A stretch of 7,986 nt of DNA from an uncultured Clostridia bacterium (lineage in GTDB: Bacteria > Bacillota > Clostridia > Saccharofermentanales > Saccharofermentanaceae). Below the pieces are notes generated by a model. It was not told where the DNA came from. It saw nothing but the letters and a program-made list of their open reading frames with translations, and ran no database searches. The position numbers and the translations under genes are program-made. Shown piece by piece: positions 6,683-7,986 of this stretch (within the stretch, counting starts at the first letter, position 1; every line of letters begins with the position of its first letter). The stretch spans positions 1 through 7,986 of the forward strand of contig CAMNNN010000060.1 of assembly GCA_946545505.1 (NCBI GenBank), given 5' to 3'.

Positions 6683-7831
6683 ATGGGACTTAAGGTCTTA
6701 CACATATCAAAGTATTACTATCCGTTCTCAGGCGGAACGGAGCAGATAGCCCGCGATGTGGTGCTCGCATTGAAGGAAGTTCCCGGATGCGAGCAGCTTA
6801 TCTTCGCGTTCGATCACGGCACGCCTAAGGAGTCCAAGGATTCAAGAGACTCGGTAGACGGTGTGGATGTTATCCGCTGCAGATGCTTCGCGAAGATATC
6901 ATCACAGTCCATTTCCGCGACGTACGGAAGGAGACTTAAGGAAGCTGTCGATGAGTTCAAGCCTGACGTAGTGATCCTTCACTACCCTAATCCGTTCGGT
7001 ACGCACCATCTTCTTAAGATCCTTAAGAAGCATCCTGAGATCAAGCTGGTTACTTACTGGCATCTTGATATCGTTAAGCAGAAGTTCCTTAAGATGTTCT
7101 TCAACGGACAGAATGCCAATCTTATCAAAAGATCCGCGAAGATCATCGCGACGAGCCCTAACTATGTGAAGGGGAGTCCGTGGCTTTCTTCCGCTTCCGG
7201 CAAGTGTGTAGTCGTTCCTAACTGTATCGATGAGAACAGACTTGTTATCGATGATGAGGTAAGGAAGAAGGCTCAGGAGCTCAAAGAAAAGTATGAAGGC
7301 AAGACAGTCTGCCTCGGTGTAGGACGTCACGTGGAGTACAAGGGCTTCAAGCATCTTATCGAAGCGTCCAAGCTCCTCGGGGATGATTACGCTGTCGGTA
7401 TCACAGGTAAGGGTCCTCTTACGGATGAACTCAAGGCTCTGGCTGCGGGCGACAGTAAGTTCGAGTTCTTAGGTCTTGTAAGCGATGTCGAGCTTCGTGC
7501 AAGACTTATGACATGCGATATATTCTGCTTCCCTTCGGTCACGAAGAATGAGGCATTCGGACTTGCCCTGGCAGAGGGTATGTACTTCGGTCACCCTGCG
7601 GTTACATTTACGATAGAAGGATCGGGCGTTAACTACGTCAGCATTAACGGCGTTACCGGAATCGAGTGCCCTAACGGTGACAGCAAGGCTTATGCCGAGG
7701 CCATAAAGACTCTGGCGGAAGACGACGGTCTCCGTGCCAGGTACGGTGAAGCCGCAAGAGCCCGAGTAATAGAGAATTTTACTTTCGAGATGTTCAAGAA
7801 GAATATCATCGATCTTGTGGCGGGGCTTTGA
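6683..7831 (+). CDS. GT4-family (GT-B fold) glycosyltransferase
   Basis: This is a 382-residue, probably cytoplasmic or membrane-associated, retaining glycosyltransferase that adds a sugar from a nucleotide donor to the lipid-linked repeat unit. The N-terminal domain opens with VLHISKYYYPFSGGTEQ, the glycine-rich acceptor-side loop of GT4 enzymes. The C-terminal donor domain has VVPNCID, GRHVEYKGF (214-222, with Arg215 and Lys220 in the phosphate-binding positions), the GKGP turn, and EAFGLALAE (290-298), which is the E-x7-E motif. A terminal ENFTFEMF helix closes the fold. Length and motifs look complete. Donor and linkage cannot be assigned. It starts four bases after the previous stop with no recognisable ribosome binding site, so it probably depends on ribosomes finishing the Wzz-like gene. 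The next gene starts one base after its stop. Confidence 0.93.
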   Translation: MGLKVLHISKYYYPFSGGTEQIARDVVLALKEVPGCEQLIFAFDHGTPKESKDSRDSVDGVDVIRCRCFAKISSQSISATYGRRLKEAVDEFKPDVVILHYPNPFGTHHLLKILKKHPEIKLVTYWHLDIVKQKFLKMFFNGQNANLIKRSAKIIATSPNYVKGSPWLSSASGKCVVVPNCIDENRLVIDDEVRKKAQELKEKYEGKTVCLGVGRHVEYKGFKHLIEASKLLGDDYAVGITGKGPLTDELKALAAGDSKFEFLGLVSDVELRARLMTCDIFCFPSVTKNEAFGLALAEGMYFGHPAVTFTIEGSGVNYVSINGVTGIECPNGDSKAYAEAIKTLAEDDGLRARYGEAARARVIENFTFEMFKKNIIDLVAGL

Positions 7832-7832
7832 T

Positions 7833-7986
7833 ATGGAACTGTCACTTAAGCGTTTTCAGAAGGGATCATCAATAATCAATGCGCTGATATGGTTCAGTAT
7901 CATGACAGCGTCTTGCGATATTGTTCTGGCATTTGAAGTAGCGGGACTTACGGTCCGTGTATCGCAGCTCGTATCGATGTCGGTTA
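7833..7986 (+). CDS. N-terminal fragment of a probable membrane protein, possibly a second Wzy/ligase-like protein
   Basis: An open frame starts with the ATG at 7833, two bases after the GT4 stop codon ends, and runs off the window after 51 codons without a stop. A GGGG run at 7822-7825 is a plausible ribosome binding site. The fragment begins with a short basic stretch (MELSLKRFQKG), followed by a hydrophobic segment (about residues 14-33) and then VAGLTVRVSQLVSMSV. A first membrane helix followed by a Gly-Leu-Thr-Val-Arg-x-Ser-Gln-Leu turn resembles the N-terminus of O-antigen ligase/polymerase-type proteins, so a second such protein is possible. A flippase or other membrane protein of the cluster cannot be excluded. 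That the frame is a real gene is likely from position and spacing; its function is uncertain. Confidence 0.6.
   Translation, partial: MELSLKRFQKGSSIINALIWFSIMTASCDIVLAFEVAGLTVRVSQLVSMSV

Noticed and set aside
7010..7030. Perfect 9-bp inverted repeat (CTTCTTAAG, 3-base gap, CTTAAGAAG) inside the GT4 gene
   Set aside because: It encodes a Leu-Leu-Lys-Ile-Leu-Lys-Lys stretch using the gene's common CTT and AAG codons, has no T tract and is not at a gene boundary, so codon use explains it.

Overview
The window is a densely packed, single-strand (+) stretch of a bacterial chromosome, most likely from a Clostridia-type member of the Bacillota, possibly a Lachnospiraceae or related gut/rumen lineage. 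This is an inference. It rests on strong AGGAGG-type ribosome binding sites, the roughly 485-residue Gram-positive type of nicotinate phosphoribosyltransferase, and the style of the polysaccharide genes. No rRNA, tRNA, CRISPR array or insertion sequence was seen, and no gene-free stretch exceeds about 85 bases.

Layout. (1) Positions 1-374 hold the C-terminal part of an SPFH/stomatin-like membrane-scaffold protein whose start lies outside the window. (2) Positions 371-432 hold a consensus extended -10 promoter running directly into a perfect 10-bp GNRA-looped intrinsic terminator. The terminator ends the SPFH transcript, and the promoter probably starts the next one. (3) Positions 457-2412 hold two housekeeping genes, nicotinate phosphoribosyltransferase (pncB, NAD salvage) and a cytoplasmic cyclophilin-type prolyl isomerase. 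(4) From 2422 to the window end runs a cell-surface polysaccharide cluster: a polyprenyl-phosphate sugar-1-phosphate transferase (initiating enzyme), a Wzy-like polymerase, a Wzz-like chain-length/co-polymerase protein with an odd cytoplasmic C-terminal domain, a GT4 glycosyltransferase, and the first 51 codons of a further, probably membrane, protein.

The genes from 457 onward are separated by 12, 9, -4, 19, 4 and 1 bases, and no intrinsic terminator is visible after 432. They could therefore be read as one long transcript from the promoter near 394. A second extended -10 promoter, sharing an 11-base core with the first, lies inside the 3' end of the polymerase gene and would give extra transcription of the Wzz-like gene and those after it. 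In the inferred pathway the sugar transferase loads the first sugar phosphate onto undecaprenyl phosphate at the inner face of the membrane. GT4 and other transferases extend the unit. After export, the Wzy-like protein polymerises units under length control by the Wzz-like protein.

The most unusual item is the C-terminus of the Wzz-like protein (about residues 436-532). It keeps the outline of a tyrosine-kinase (BY-kinase) partner domain, but the P-loop is unrecognisable, the middle is much shortened and there is no tyrosine cluster. It looks like a built-in pseudo-kinase.
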